Below are positions 12,622 through 24,105 of a stretch of DNA of 64,000 bases, piece by piece. The notes under the pieces are model-generated. The model saw nothing but the letters and a program-made list of their open reading frames with translations, did no database searches and had not been told where the DNA came from. The DNA is from Plectosphaerella cucumerina. Its lineage: Eukaryota; Ascomycota; Sordariomycetes; Glomerellales; Plectosphaerellaceae. Where the stretch lies: positions 1,426,001-1,490,000 of the forward strand of contig JAGPXD010000001.1 of assembly GCA_020746995.1 (NCBI GenBank), given 5' to 3'. The position numbers and the translations under genes were made by a program. Position 1 is the first letter of the stretch. Every line of letters starts with the position of its first letter.

Positions 12622-15600
12622 ATGGCTGATTCAGGGGGTGATTGGAATGCGGTCAGGGGGAGTGACAAGGTCAACTGGGTGGGAGCCAAGGACAGAGTTG
12701 GTGAGTTGTCCGTCTGCTCTCTGACGCGGAGGGCGTTGCTGACATGGCCATAGACGAGACGAAGAAGGAAGTCGTCAAGGTTCTTGCAAAGTTTACCCCT
12801 GAGGTCCGGGCCGCGGTTGAGGCATGTCTGGAGAAGGATGACCACTTTGGCCTGTTCCGCCTTTTGGAGGACCTGATCGAGGCGAGACAGATCGACGACG
12901 TGATGCGACGGAACCAAGGCTTTCGCAGGTTCCTCGCATCCATGTACGGTGCGCGGCATCCTCGGCTCGAGCTTGACGATGTAGGCCGCGCCATCGAGGA
13001 GGCGGGCGCCGAATTCGACTACAAGCGGGCACAGCAACCACAGCCCAAATCTACCGAAAGGGAGATCCAGGAGTGGCGCGGCCGCCAGATTCAGCACCTC
13101 GAGGCTCTTAGGGCTAAGGAGAAGGAGCTGGGCCTTGAGCCGACACCCCCGCCGGAGCCGGCGTTCCAGCCCATACCGCTGGCTCCCAGCAAAGGTGGTC
13201 CAGTACCGCGGGAGCCTTTCACCTCGGAGTGGACGTACAGAGTGCCGGCGGGCGACCAGACGTTTCTGTTCGACCCTCGGCGTACCTGCGAGGATTTCCT
13301 GCCGCCGCTGCTGCCAAAAGCCAAAGACCCGCGTGCTCGCGGCAGTGCACCACCAGGTGCCGGGCTCGACGAGAAGGTCATGGACAGCCTAGTCTCCCGC
13401 CTCGATGATGTGACCAGGGCCGTCGATGCGCAGGAAAAGATGAAGGAGGCAGTCGCGAGAGGCGAGCCGCTGCCGAGGTGGCGCCTCGAGGTCCTGCGCC
13501 AGAACCCGCGCTGGAAGGAAAAGTACGATCCCGCCTTCAACGAACACGAGGATCCTCCTCCCAGGGTCTTTTGGCACCAGAACCTCATTGATCTCGCCTT
13601 TAAGGGGGCGAGTCCCGAGACGTTCACTCTTGAGGACGCTACCAGACTGCAGAGGGAGATTATTGACGCCAGACCCGAGGGATCAGTGGCCAGGAAGAAG
13701 CGACCGTGGAGGGAGCGCTACCCGGAAGACTCGAGTCGTGCTAGGACACCCTCCAGGACGAGGGTTGGCGACGGCAACACCGTCGTGTCGGAGTCGAATT
13801 TGGTCACACCTGATACCGCCTCGGTGACCGTTTCCACCTCCGTCGAGTCACCTGAGTCCACCAAGTCCACGAAGCTCACCGTCCCTAGTCTGGATCCGAG
13901 CCCGGACAAGGCAACGGCGCAGCAGGGGAACGGGACCACGGCCAGGGCACCGACGCAGGAGGCGACCCCGGAACTGGCAGAGGTGCCGTCGACGACGACT
14001 ATGCAGCCGATGCCGCCGGCCAACATCTACAACGAAAACTACCTCTTTGACTCGATTGCTCGAGCCCGGGACGCGGCTCCCGAGGACTTGGCCATGTACG
14101 AGTACCGCGGCTGGAGGATCCATTCGCCCCTGGTACAGCTCATCCGCATCAAGAATTTCCTCGCCGACGAGGACCTGGACCGCACGCTTGGCTGGCACGC
14201 GCACTTTGATGAGATCGCCGCCTACCTCAAGCACCTCTGGGATGACGTGCATGACGGCACCCAGCGCTGGAGTCCCAATCTCCTCGAGGCCATCTGCATG
14301 CTGCAGACCCACGACCTCTTTGAATCGCACTGCTATGGCCGACAGAGGCCCAACGTGCACTTTGAGACCCCCGTCTTTGCCCCGCGCCTCCGCTCGTACA
14401 ACGGCGTACCCGGCATCGCGGTCATCACCGATGCCAAGCCGGGGACTTCTTCTTCCAAGGGCGCAAAGGCCAAGGTCTTCACCCCTCGGTACCTGGTGCA
14501 TCGCGTGCCTGAGTCCATTCACGACGTCGATTACCAGGTCCCCGCCCCGCTGCTACGCAACCGCTTCTACACCTGGTTCCGCGAGGACACGGAGCTCGTT
14601 TGGCTTCGTGATCCTGCCGCCGAGGGCACTGCCGGCTCGGGCCTCCGTGGCCAAGCCATGTCTAAACACGGCTACACCCCTGATTTTAACATGGCCGAAG
14701 TCGAGGACGAGGCTTACAACGAGTGCATCGAGGGCGGCACCAACGAGACGGCCGCCGCGCTGCGTGAGCAGTGCAACTTCAACATCGACAAGACACACAT
14801 GATCGTCACGGAGGACGGCACCATGTGGCCCAACGGCGATGCCGCCCGAAAGTTCGCCATGTTCCGCGGCGCCAAGCGCGCGGCCCTGCAGCAGTGTCTC
14901 CGCCACTTCGAGGGCGGCGCCATCAACTCTGCTCTCGTCACGCAGTTCCGCAAGCTCGTCCTGCCCATCCCCTGGCGCGAGAAGCAGCGTCTCCGCGCCG
15001 AGGCCAAGCAGAAGATCTTCTTCCCGCCTCTCGCCCTCGACAAGCCGCCCGAGGGCGCCGTCGTGGACCCCATTGCGTGGAATCACTGGCATGACACCCT
15101 TGTGGCAAGCCATGAACGAAAGTCCGCTTTTGAATTCATCTCGACTCATGTCCGCGATCGCCAGACCGCCGTGCGCGACAACGAGTCGCCTGAAGATAGG
15201 ACGGTCCTGTCGTCGTATAACATGAACGGACCTTATGTGCACAGCTTCCTCACTGAACGTACTGAACGGTACCGTCTCATTCTGAAGGAGCTCAGCGGGG
15301 CATACGACCGCGTCAAGTCCGTCCAGGCCAAGACGCCTCGTACACTGCTGGCAAAGATCATCGCACATGCCGGCATGGGCTACGACGCCGCCGAGTCGGG
15401 CGACTTCGACTCAATCCCCGGCCTCGACATGAGGATCGTCGACGAGTTTAGGCGTCTCAACGCCAACGCAAAGCTCAACCCCAACGAACCCATCCAGGCG
15501 GCCCCCATCGCGGACCGCGACCTCGCCTGGCTTCGCTTCATCCTCGGCCCCTCGACGACGCGCCTCCAGCTCGAGCGACGCCTCGACCTCGCCGAGGTCA

Positions 15601-17756
15601 CTCGCACCCAGCCCGTCTTCATGCGCAGGCTGCAGATGCTCATTGACAACCCGGACCCTCTGGGCTTCCTCTCCGGGTTGCACGCCCGCGACTGGCACGA
15701 GGTCCCCGAAATCGTCGAACACATCAACAACCTCGGCAACGGCGGCGACCGCGCAGAGTCGGCCGTCTTCTCCCCCGAGGTCACGGAGTTCATCTGCGAC
15801 CTGCTCGTCGAGTGCGGCGTTCTCAACAGGATGCCCGACCCCGACTCGGGATCTCTCTTCTACCGTCGCGCGTTTTGCAACCTCCACCCCGAGGAGAGGA
15901 TCAACTGGTACGCCATCGAACCGGTCGACGCCAACGGCCACCCCTCCGGCCTAGGCGCCTTCCCACCGGAAGGCCGCGTGCTCGCCTGGATCGCCGCCGC
16001 CACCGCCAACCTCGCTGAGGCGGCCAACCTCGCCGGCGACTCTGGCCCCTCCCTCACCGACCGCGTCGACTTCTCCTTCCGCCTCCTCGGCTTCCGCATC
16101 GGCTACTGGATCCAACGCGCCCGCACAGTCGTCTACTCCGCCTACGAGAAGCTCGAGGCCGCCGGCCTCGGCACCACCTGGAGCAAGGAAATCGAAACCC
16201 ACCTCCGCCATGCCGACGCCCTCCTCACCGACTGGCGCCACGAATCGACCGTCCGCAAAACCTCCAGGAACGACCGTCCCACCTACAGCTCCGTCGTCAA
16301 GGCCGCAGACCCCAAGCTCTGGAACAAGGGAATGACCGACGACGCCTACAACTACAAAGCCGTCGAGCTCGTCCGCACCAACAAGGCCCGCGAGCTCGCC
16401 GAGCCTACCAACCCCCTCTGGCCGTGTCGCCAGGACTGGCGCCGCGACCCGAACATGGGCGAAGAGACCATGACCTTCAGCCGCGGCCAGAACATCTGGG
16501 CCTTTGGCCGCGACGGCGCCCGCGGTCGGTCCCGCGACCCCGAGGACCCTCCCACGCGCTTCTTCTGCATGGACCGCTGGCCTCTGCACCTGCAGACCCC
16601 CGAGCGAAAGGCGCGCACCACGGCCATCAAGTTCTCCCGCTGCGACCTGGACATTGAATACTCGACCGAGGCTAATGTCGCCGCCGCTTTTGAACGGTCC
16701 ATGGCAGAGGTCATCGCCCATAGGGATAGTCTCGCCGCCCAGCTTGACACTACCTTCAAGATGCTCGCTGAGCAGACTCACGGCACGGACGAGGTGCAGA
16801 TGATGGTTGCCGAAGGCACGCAGCAGCAGTGGGAGGATCCCGCGGCTTTGGCCCCTCCGTACCCCGAGTACGGCGACCAGAAGTGGCGTTTCGTCCCGGG
16901 CGTCACCGAGTTCTGGGACGGCGACACCCGTCTCCAGCGCAAGACGCTCGAGAAGCAGTGGAGGGAGCGTATCGAGGGTAAGTCCCCCATAACATCCATA
17001 TCTTGACCCCAGCTAACACCCCCAGGCCCCGCCAAACAACGCCGCGGCTTCTGGTCCTCCCTCTTCCGCACCAAATCCGCCCAACCCCCCTCCCCCAACG
17101 CCCAAGACCCCGAAATCTCCTTCCCGAAATACAACGACCCCCTCCGCTCCCGCATCCCCAAGAGCTACCCCAAGATCCCCCCCGAAGAAGAAGGCCCCGT
17201 ACCGGAAGCCTTTGCCTTCCACGGCAACTGCGGCCACCTTGACCCTGGGATCGACAACCCAGTCCTCACGGAGATGATGATGGATACAGTCAGACAGCTC
17301 GAGGAGATCAAGAAGCGCGACGCGGAGGAGAGGCAGCGCGAGGCTTCAGAGTCGCAAGAAACCGAGAGCCAACTCAGGGATGAATCTGAAAAGGCGGAGA
17401 GGCAGCGCAGGAAGGAGGAGCGCAGGGCGGAGAAGAAGAGGTTGGCTGAGGAGAGGGCCAAGGCTAAGAGGGAGCGGGATGAGGCGATTGCTGAAGCGAG
17501 GAGGATTGCTGAAGCGAGGAGGATTGCTGAGGCTCAGGGTGCGCGGATCCGAATGTTGATCGAAGAGGAGGCCAAGGCCAAGGCCAAGGCAAGGGGAGAC
17601 TCTCCCTCGTCGGCTGGCTCGCCCGTGCCGTCTGAGCCCGAGGCGGCGGGTGCCCAGAGTGACGCGGATAAGGTCCAACAGTTCGCTGGCATCACGCCGG
17701 TCACGGGTAAGGTCGATAAGTTTAAGGACCACTTCGACCCCCCCACGCGGTCTTGA
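12622..17756 (+). CDS. Large uncharacterised protein (1677 aa) with C-terminal coiled coil
   Basis: Not recognised. Three exons: 12622-12700, 12754-16977 and 17026-17756. Intron 12701-12753 starts GTGAGT and ends CCATAG; intron 16978-17025 starts GTAAGT and has CTAAC before CCCCCAG. Both junctions keep frame, giving ...KDRV|DETKKEV... and ...RERIEG|PAKQRR.... The first 350 residues are charged and helical. A Ser/Thr/Pro-rich linker spans about 360-450. A large globular region (about 450-1430) is rich in Trp and aromatic residues. The last 160 residues form a charged coiled coil (EEIKKRDAEERQ, then AEARRIAEARRIAEAQ) ending in a low-complexity tail. No signal peptide, transmembrane segment or nucleotide-binding loop is seen. 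A cytosolic or nuclear scaffold role is a guess. Codon use matches the neighbours. Confidence 0.85.
17487..17522 (+). repeat. Tandem 18-bp duplication inside the coiled coil
   Basis: Two identical 18-bp units encode the repeated IAEARR block, followed by a partial third copy to about 17530. This is recent in-frame expansion of the coiled coil of the giant protein. Confidence 0.85.
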
Positions 17757-18033
17757 GGGGCATAGAGAAGGAGGGTACGAGGGCATTTTCTTACAAACGG
17801 AGTATTGGTTGAGTCTGTTTTGGCCAGGGATTGTGTGTGCGTTGTATTTGACTTTCTAAGACTTGTATTGTGCCGTTTTGATCTGCGGGTTGGTGATCCC
17901 AAAATGTCTGGTAATGAATGGTGTACGTGCATGAACATGTTCAGAGCCCAGGGCTCTCCAAGATTGACCAAAGGTGGTGCGGGAGACGCCTGGACCGTCA
18001 CCCAACGCCCGCTTCTGCCATGAGCCTCCTCGT

Positions 18034-19445
18034 TCACTGACGACATGCGCCAAAGTCCTTCTGGCATCCCACGCCGCAGTGCTCTGGTGAGGATCCACAG
18101 TAGTTGTAGGTGCTGCAGCATTCTCCGTTCTGGCAGCCTCCGATACCTGGTCCGCAGTTGGGCGCCTCGGGAACAGGGTACGACACAGGAGAAGGCGGTT
18201 GAACCTGGGAACAGGTTAGTGGTGATGATAGAGGGAGTAAAGAAACGTACTCGGCATCCGAAGTTGGATAGATGATACTGCAGGTAGACCAGATGCTTCT
18301 TCAGGTAGGCATGATACGAGAGTCCGTGGAATCGGTTGCCTTCCGAGTACGTGGCCTCCCAGATGGCGACGCCGCCGAGCCGGGGGTGACAACTAGATGC
18401 GGTGACAAGATGACCAGCATGGACATGAGTGACGTGGTTTCCGGGGTTCGCGGCGGTCGCTGCGCCGGAAAGGGAGATGTAGATCTTTGCATTCTTGCTC
18501 GGGGTTGTTGCGATCCACGATGCCTAGTCGTCGAACGTGTAGCCGCCGGGGTTCGAGGCCTTCAATGGGGAGTAGTCGGGGTTGCCAGAGGCCCAGGTGA
18601 CGGCGGAGCAGGCTGGGGTGTTGTAGAACTGGACAAAGAGCATATCGAAAGCGGCGGCTGAGATCTTGGAGGCCATGCTTTTATCTGGGACGATGCACTG
18701 GGGAGAGCCTGTCAGGAGGTAGGGCTTCGGAGCGGTCGCAAAATAGGACTTGAGGCGGACGACTAGGTGATTGTACCCGACAGAACCATCTGAAGAAGTT
18801 AGACAGGGAATGAAACGGGCGAATGAGGCATATCACCAGTGGAAGGGTGCTCGATATCCATGTCGAATCCATCCACCTCGACGACCTGGCTACCGTGGTC
18901 AAACGGACGCGGCATGCCCCGGGCGACCATGGTCTCGTTGCGAGGTCCGAACATGTACCACAGCTGGTCGGCAAGGAGGTTCGCCTCGTGTGTGCCAGTC
19001 AGCTGGTACGAGTTGACGCCTCCGCCGAGGGACAGGATGATCTTCTTGCCGTAGGTCTTCTGGCACGCGGGAATCTGTTGGCTGAAGTGGCTGCAGTCGG
19101 AGAGCAGAGCATTCTTGGCGGGTTCGTTGACGCCGGCGAAGCCAGGGGCGCGGAAGACTTGGCCAGCACACTGATTGCCAAAGTTTGTGCCGATGAAGCC
19201 ATTGGCCTGGGCGGGGAAGAGGTGGACGAAGGAGAGGATGATCACATCGACCTCTGGCTGCTTGCAGTAATGGAGCAGGTCGAGCTGGTTCGGTCCTTGT
19301 CCCTGCGAACGTCAGAGAAGGAGGCTCGACAACGAGATCAACGCACCCAGTAGAGCACGACGTTTGCCTTGGAGGCGGGGTCGAAACGAGCGGCAACACC
19401 AAGGATGAAGCCGCAGTAAAGCAAGAGCGAAAGGATGGAGGACAT
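18034..19445 (-). pseudogene. GH18 class III-like chitinase with C-terminal CBM18, interrupted by TAG
   Basis: Four exons (19445-19347, 19302-18837, 18789-18251, 18204-18034) reconstruct a secreted chitinase: signal peptide (MSSILSLLLYCGFILGVAA), VVLYWGQGPNQ strand, KKIILSLGGG (SxGG motif), catalytic DGFDMDIE (complete DxxDxDxE), later GGVAIWEATYSEG, and a hevein-type domain with eight cysteines at the C-terminus (CGPGIGGC...CCSTYNYCG). The frame is intact at every splice junction except for a TAG at 18526-18524 (codon 277). There relatives carry Trp in a YTFDDW-SWI context, so TGG to TAG is the simplest explanation. Reading frame and domain logic continue normally after the stop for about 150 codons. 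A truncated product would lose the end of the barrel and the chitin-binding domain. It could be a recent null allele, a readthrough stop or a sequencing error. Confidence 0.82.
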
Positions 19446-20135
19446 GACTGCGGACGATGGGCGTGCAAAGACGCCAGGAAGCGAAAGGCTGGGTCTTCAG
19501 CAGACCGATCAAGAATGAAGTTGGCAGTGATTCGGAGCGACGGTCATGTTTTCGGGGAGGGAGAGAAAGAAGAAACTGGTGGGTTGGAGATGTTTGTCGG
19601 GTCATTGGCCGTCATCGTCAGTTCCGGGAGGGGGGAAGTCACGACTCAGGGGCTCCTTCCTTATTGTCCAGCACAACCGAGGAAGTCACCACCCACCACC
19701 CAAACTCGTGACATCGTGCACCTTCAATCAGGCAGCTTCTCCATCGTCACCTCCAATGCCTAAAAAGCACCTACATCACCATCAATCCTACTCACCTCTG
19801 CCGTCCAACCTCCGACAACAACCCCGCCAATTGGCCGGCGAGGTGTACGTAAATCAACCCCCGGCACAGTGCAAGCAAGTTCCCCCTTTTAGCCGGGCGC
19901 AATTGACAGCGGGATCCTTCAGCTGAACAGCCAAGACAGCTAACTCCGCACATCCATGTCTCGCAATCGCTCCAGGCTGCGACACCACGTTGTCAATCTC
20001 CGCCTTTGCAGCAGCGGACTTCTGTGCCGCACAGCAATCCTTCTCGGCTCACTACAAAATGTCTGAGGTCGCCACTGTGTTCAGCGTCTTGGGCAGACGG
20101 CACAAGCCCTGCAAGAAGTCGCAAACCCCGAAGCA
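19446..20135. promoter_or_regulatory. Divergent intergenic region (chitinase / MDR gene)
   Basis: 690 nt between two start codons pointing outward. No coding sequence other than the short upstream ORF at 20059. It should hold both promoters. Confidence 0.5.
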
Positions 20136-20139
20136 ATGA
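20059..20139 (+). other. Upstream ORF overlapping the MDR start codon (ATGA)
   Basis: ATG at 20059 in good context (CAAA before ATG) opens a 26-codon frame beginning MSEVATVF and ending KQ. Its TGA at 20137-20139 overlaps the ATG of the downstream gene at 20136 as ATGA. Such an overlap would favour termination-reinitiation or repression of the main ORF. It might instead be part of an unrecognised first exon. Confidence 0.4.
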
Positions 20140-21242
20140 CAGACCTCCCCTCGACGATGCGCGCCCTCGTCGCGCCCAAGCACTGTGGCCCGGCTGAGTA
20201 CGAGGTCGTCGACATTTCCGTGCCGCCTATCCGCAAGCCGAACCAGATCCTCATTCGCATTCGCGCCGCCAGCATCATGACGGGCGACTGCCAGCGCGCT
20301 CGCGGCATGCCCCTGCTCAAGAAGGCCGAGTTTCCCCTTCACATCGGCCTTGAGGGCGCCGGCGAGGTTGTCGCCGTCGGCGCCGCTGTCGCCCGCTTCC
20401 GCCCCGGCGACGAGGTCTACGGCCTCAACTTCATCCACGGCGTCACCTTTGAGGAGCCCGACTCGGGCTACTGCGCCGAGTACGCCCTTGGTGAGGAGCA
20501 CGTCTTCCTGCCCAAGCCCTCCCACCTGCCCTGGGAGGATGCCGCCGGTCTCTCGGGCCCTGGTGTCACCGCCGTCCAGGCCGTCCAACAGGCTCTGAAA
20601 TTCATCGGCGCCGATAGCCTCGAAGGCAAGACCGTCTTCGTGCCAGGCGCGCTCAGCGGAACGGGCTTCGCCATGGTGCAGGTCGCCAAGCGCATGTTCG
20701 GGGCGACAAAGGTCATCTCGACCGTGTCGACGCCCAAGATGGCCCTCGTCGACCAACTCCTCCCCGGCGTCGTCGACCAGCTCATCGACTACCAGACGCA
20801 GAACGTCGCCGATGTCGTTCCACGGGGCAGCGTCGACGTCGTCCTCAACACGCAATGGGGGTCCATGACCTCGAGCTTCGCGCTGCTCAAACCCGACACG
20901 GGCGCCTACGTGTCTCTCGTTGGCGTGCCCACGTCCGAGACTCTTAAATGGATCCTCGGCAAAAAGGCCGTGCCCTTCTATATCTCTTGCGTCCTCGACA
21001 TTGCTCAGTACTGGTACTCCTTCCTGACACGGGGGACAAAGATCAAGTACAAGATGATTTCGGGATCACCGGGAGATAGGGAGAGCCTCGAGCTCATGGG
21101 CGAGGCCATTGCTACGGGCAAGCTTAAGGCCGTCTATCGCGCTATTGACCTTGAGGACATCGACGCGGTGCGTACGGAGGCTGCAAAGATTGACACGGGC
21201 AAAGGGGGAATTGGGCGAATGATTGTGAGGGTTCGGAAGTAG
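20136..21242 (+). CDS. Zinc-independent MDR oxidoreductase (quinone oxidoreductase/enoyl reductase-like)
   Basis: 368-aa single-exon medium-chain dehydrogenase/reductase, an NADPH-dependent oxidoreductase of unknown substrate. The N-terminal GroES-like domain shows GLEGAGEVVAVGAAVARFRPGDEV-type sequence. The Rossmann part begins with KTVFVPGALSGTGFAMVQVA, a Gly-rich dinucleotide loop. The cysteine/histidine ligands of zinc alcohol dehydrogenases are absent, so the quinone-reductase or RTN4IP1-like branch is more likely. Such enzymes occur both in primary metabolism and in secondary-metabolite clusters, but no synthase gene is nearby. The ATG at 20136 is overlapped by an upstream ORF, which may limit translation. 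Confidence 0.88.
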   Translation: MTDLPSTMRALVAPKHCGPAEYEVVDISVPPIRKPNQILIRIRAASIMTGDCQRARGMPLLKKAEFPLHIGLEGAGEVVAVGAAVARFRPGDEVYGLNFIHGVTFEEPDSGYCAEYALGEEHVFLPKPSHLPWEDAAGLSGPGVTAVQAVQQALKFIGADSLEGKTVFVPGALSGTGFAMVQVAKRMFGATKVISTVSTPKMALVDQLLPGVVDQLIDYQTQNVADVVPRGSVDVVLNTQWGSMTSSFALLKPDTGAYVSLVGVPTSETLKWILGKKAVPFYISCVLDIAQYWYSFLTRGTKIKYKMISGSPGDRESLELMGEAIATGKLKAVYRAIDLEDIDAVRTEAAKIDTGKGGIGRMIVRVRK

Positions 21243-21528
21243 ACGGGATGAGGATGTGAGGTGTTAGTATGATTGACGCGGGCGATAACTTGGGTCTAAG
21301 TGGTTTTTAATATGTTTCTAGTTGGCGATGATTGGGAGAAGAATTCAGGGGTTCAGGGGTTCAGGCACCAGTGAAGCCGCTGCCTAAAGTGCTGACTAAG
21401 CCACAACATCGCCCTTCCCGAACGATGACCACGTTTTCGCCACTTCTAATTTCGGCGCCTCTCTCTGTCGAGGGCATCTCCATATCACAAGCCTCAGTTT
21501 GGCAAGCGTCTCAAGACTCAACCCCGCC

Positions 21529-22578
21529 ATGTCTCTGAGCCTCATCTCAAGCCCTTGGAGCACAGACCGTCGGTCCCGTACCGCCTTCGACGTCCCCCCC
21601 GCCGACGCGGCCACCATCGTCAAGGTCATCAGTTTTCCACGCGGAGACCTCCGCCAGGCCGTCATCTCCTTCCCGCGCAAACACCACGATGTCGTGCGCC
21701 CCTCGCTCAAGGATCCTTTCCCCACCGAGCCAACAGCCGACCTCGGCGCCCTCACCGCGCTGCCACTCGAGCTGCTCGGCCAGATCCTGCTGCACCATCT
21801 TGACCTGCGCTCCGTCATCACATTCCGTGACATCAACCGCCGCGCGCGCCATGTTACCGACTCACTACACGAGTATCAAGCCCTCACAACCCACGGTCTT
21901 GATTTCATCTGCGCCCTCCTCCGCACCGGCCTCGCATCCCATCGCAAGGTGACCCTCGCCGCCGTCCACACCCTGCTATGCAGCAAATCCTGTTCCATCT
22001 GCGGCCATTTCGGCGGCTTCGTCTCCCTCGCCTGCTGGACGCGCTGCTGCTTCACCTGCCTCCAATTCGCGCCCGAGCTGTTCGTGCAAACGCTCGCGGA
22101 TGAGACGTTAAGGCGCAAACTCAAACCCCGCCAGATCGACCGGCTTATCATCATGCGCACCCTGCCCGGCAAGTACAGCACATGGGGTACGCACCAGACT
22201 GGCGGGATACATCTCGTCGCCCGCCTCCGACCCAAGTCCCGCGGCGCCCATCATCCTTGGCACGATCCTGTGTCCTTCGGGCCTCATTACCAACACACGG
22301 TCGCATGCGCGCTGCCCTACCTTGACACCAAGTCTGGCGAGGTGGAGGCTGGAATCGCGTGTGCCGGTTGTCAGCTTGCGCTGTCAAAGGACCTGGAAGC
22401 CGGCACCTTTTCGCAGCGTAGCAATGATGTTGCGGAGAGGATGTATACCAAGGAGGGCTTCCTGGAGCATTTCCGCTGGTGTCGCTACGGTCAGGACCTT
22501 TGGGAGTCGAGCGGGGACGGTCAGTTCCAGCCGCCTGAGATGCCTCTTGTGGCCAAGATGTGTGCTCTGTACAGGTGA
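21529..22578 (+). CDS. F-box protein
   Basis: 349-aa single-exon protein, probably a substrate receptor of an SCF ubiquitin ligase. The F-box is at about residues 75-115 (TALPLELLGQILLHHLDLRS). A Cys/His cluster around residues 154-180 (CSICGHFGG...CWTRCCFTC) looks like a small zinc-binding module seen in many fungal F-box proteins; further cysteines occur near the C-terminus (CAGCQ). The ATG at 21529 (MSLSLISSP) was chosen because the longer open frame starts with TTG. Substrate unknown. Confidence 0.85.
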   Translation: MSLSLISSPWSTDRRSRTAFDVPPADAATIVKVISFPRGDLRQAVISFPRKHHDVVRPSLKDPFPTEPTADLGALTALPLELLGQILLHHLDLRSVITFRDINRRARHVTDSLHEYQALTTHGLDFICALLRTGLASHRKVTLAAVHTLLCSKSCSICGHFGGFVSLACWTRCCFTCLQFAPELFVQTLADETLRRKLKPRQIDRLIIMRTLPGKYSTWGTHQTGGIHLVARLRPKSRGAHHPWHDPVSFGPHYQHTVACALPYLDTKSGEVEAGIACAGCQLALSKDLEAGTFSQRSNDVAERMYTKEGFLEHFRWCRYGQDLWESSGDGQFQPPEMPLVAKMCALYR

Positions 22579-24105
22579 TATGGATTGATGCTGATGGACA
22601 CCGGACACTTGTGAAGGTTCTGAAGGACGATTAGATGAATACTTGGACACTGGTCTGGACTTGCAATTAGCTTAGATACCCCCAACACCTGCCCATTTCA
22701 TGACTCGCTGATTTACCATATTGACTGGACCAGGCCTTCCTGCCGTAGCCGGGCCCGGCCATGATCAGGGGAAGACCGGGCAGCTCCGATGCCCCCGGGC
22801 TTCGCTCGCCCCGTCGTGGATGAGACAGCTAGGAAACATACACCCGAATGCCTCTGGCCCTCACCGACCTGTCTTTCAAGCCAGATTGTCCAAATTCTCT
22901 TGCTTCTACGTCTGTAACGTGTGATCCAGGAAGCGAGAGCGAAGGATTGTAGCATCACCTATCGTGGCTTCAGGCTGAAAATATGCAAACCGCTGCAGAC
23001 TGTGGATAACCTCGCCTGCCTCGGTTGCATGCAAGCAGCAGACAGACAGGGCCGTCACGGGCCTCTTGTCGTCCAAAGCTCCGCGTCGTTCGCCCGACCC
23101 GGAAGTCCAAGTCAAGCTTCTGAGCCTCGGCCTGCACGGCACGGCCCGCAAGCGAGCCTGATTCGACTACTTCGTACCTCCCCTGCTCATAAGGCAATTG
23201 TGCTTGCCTTTTCGATGTCTTCTTTCCGCGTATTCCGGGTGGTGGACTGATCTGAGCCCCTGCCGAGCCCCGCCGACCTGCGTCCGACTGTGCTTCCCCG
23301 GACAGAACAGGGGCCGGAGCGGGCCAGACCACACTGTTGCTTCGTATTGACATACAAGTAGGCTGATAGGCAGGCGGGGGTCGAGCTTGACTTTCCATTA
23401 CTACATTGCCTTTCCGGATGAGGAAGCTTCTTCAGACATATGTGGGCTCATCTCCATTTATGCCCTGAATCCTTCTGCGGGCTTTTGTGTACTGACCTGA
23501 CCGTAAGTACTAGGCAAGAGACATTGTCACAATCCGCTATTCTTCTCATTTCCGATGTTGTCAGGCAACATTTGCTTCGGAGCCCCATCAAAGTCCAATC
23601 ATCATCAATCTCTCGATGCGTGCTGTCGAGCACAGGTACAGGCGAAGTGGCACAATTACAGCATGAACAGTTGTCCTACGCAATTCATCCTGGAGGATGA
23701 CCAGTCGCGAATCCTTCAGAAGTGCCCCATCGCCGCACATGCCAACGCCAGCAACTCACCCTTGGCTAGACTCTGCGGCACAGCAAAGTCCTACGTCTTG
23801 TCCCGTTCTCTGAGATGCAAAGCCGTAACCGAGCCCTGGGGCACAGTCGGAATCCTACGCAGTCTCGGATGCAAGGACTCGGCGAGACCTGCGGCGCAGT
23901 TGACTGCTCTCATTCAGACCCATGGCGCCTCTGTGATGGCGCCGACTGACGAAGACATGGGATTCAGTGGCCCGAGAGAGTCCGCTTTTGAGGATAAACA
24001 CAGGTATAAAGATCGGTTCTGCCTGGCCTCTCCGAGTCGACCACTTCCCTTCACCCTCACCTTCATCCCTCACCTCACCTCACATCCTCCTCCCTATCCC
24101 TGAAG
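22579..24105. other. Intergenic region upstream of the small secreted protein gene
   Basis: 1.5 kb without a supported gene. A 182-codon frame (23555-24103) runs into the promoter of the next gene and has no domain character, so I treat it as chance. The downstream part contains the TATA box at 24005. Confidence 0.5.
24005..24010 (+). promoter_or_regulatory. TATA box of the small secreted protein gene
   Basis: TATAAA lies 96 nt upstream of the ATG at 24106 and is followed by a CT-rich leader, the arrangement of a strongly regulated fungal promoter. Confidence 0.6.

Noticed and set aside
23555..24103. 182-codon frame before the secreted protein gene
   Set aside because: It overlaps the TATA box and leader of that gene and shows no protein-like features.
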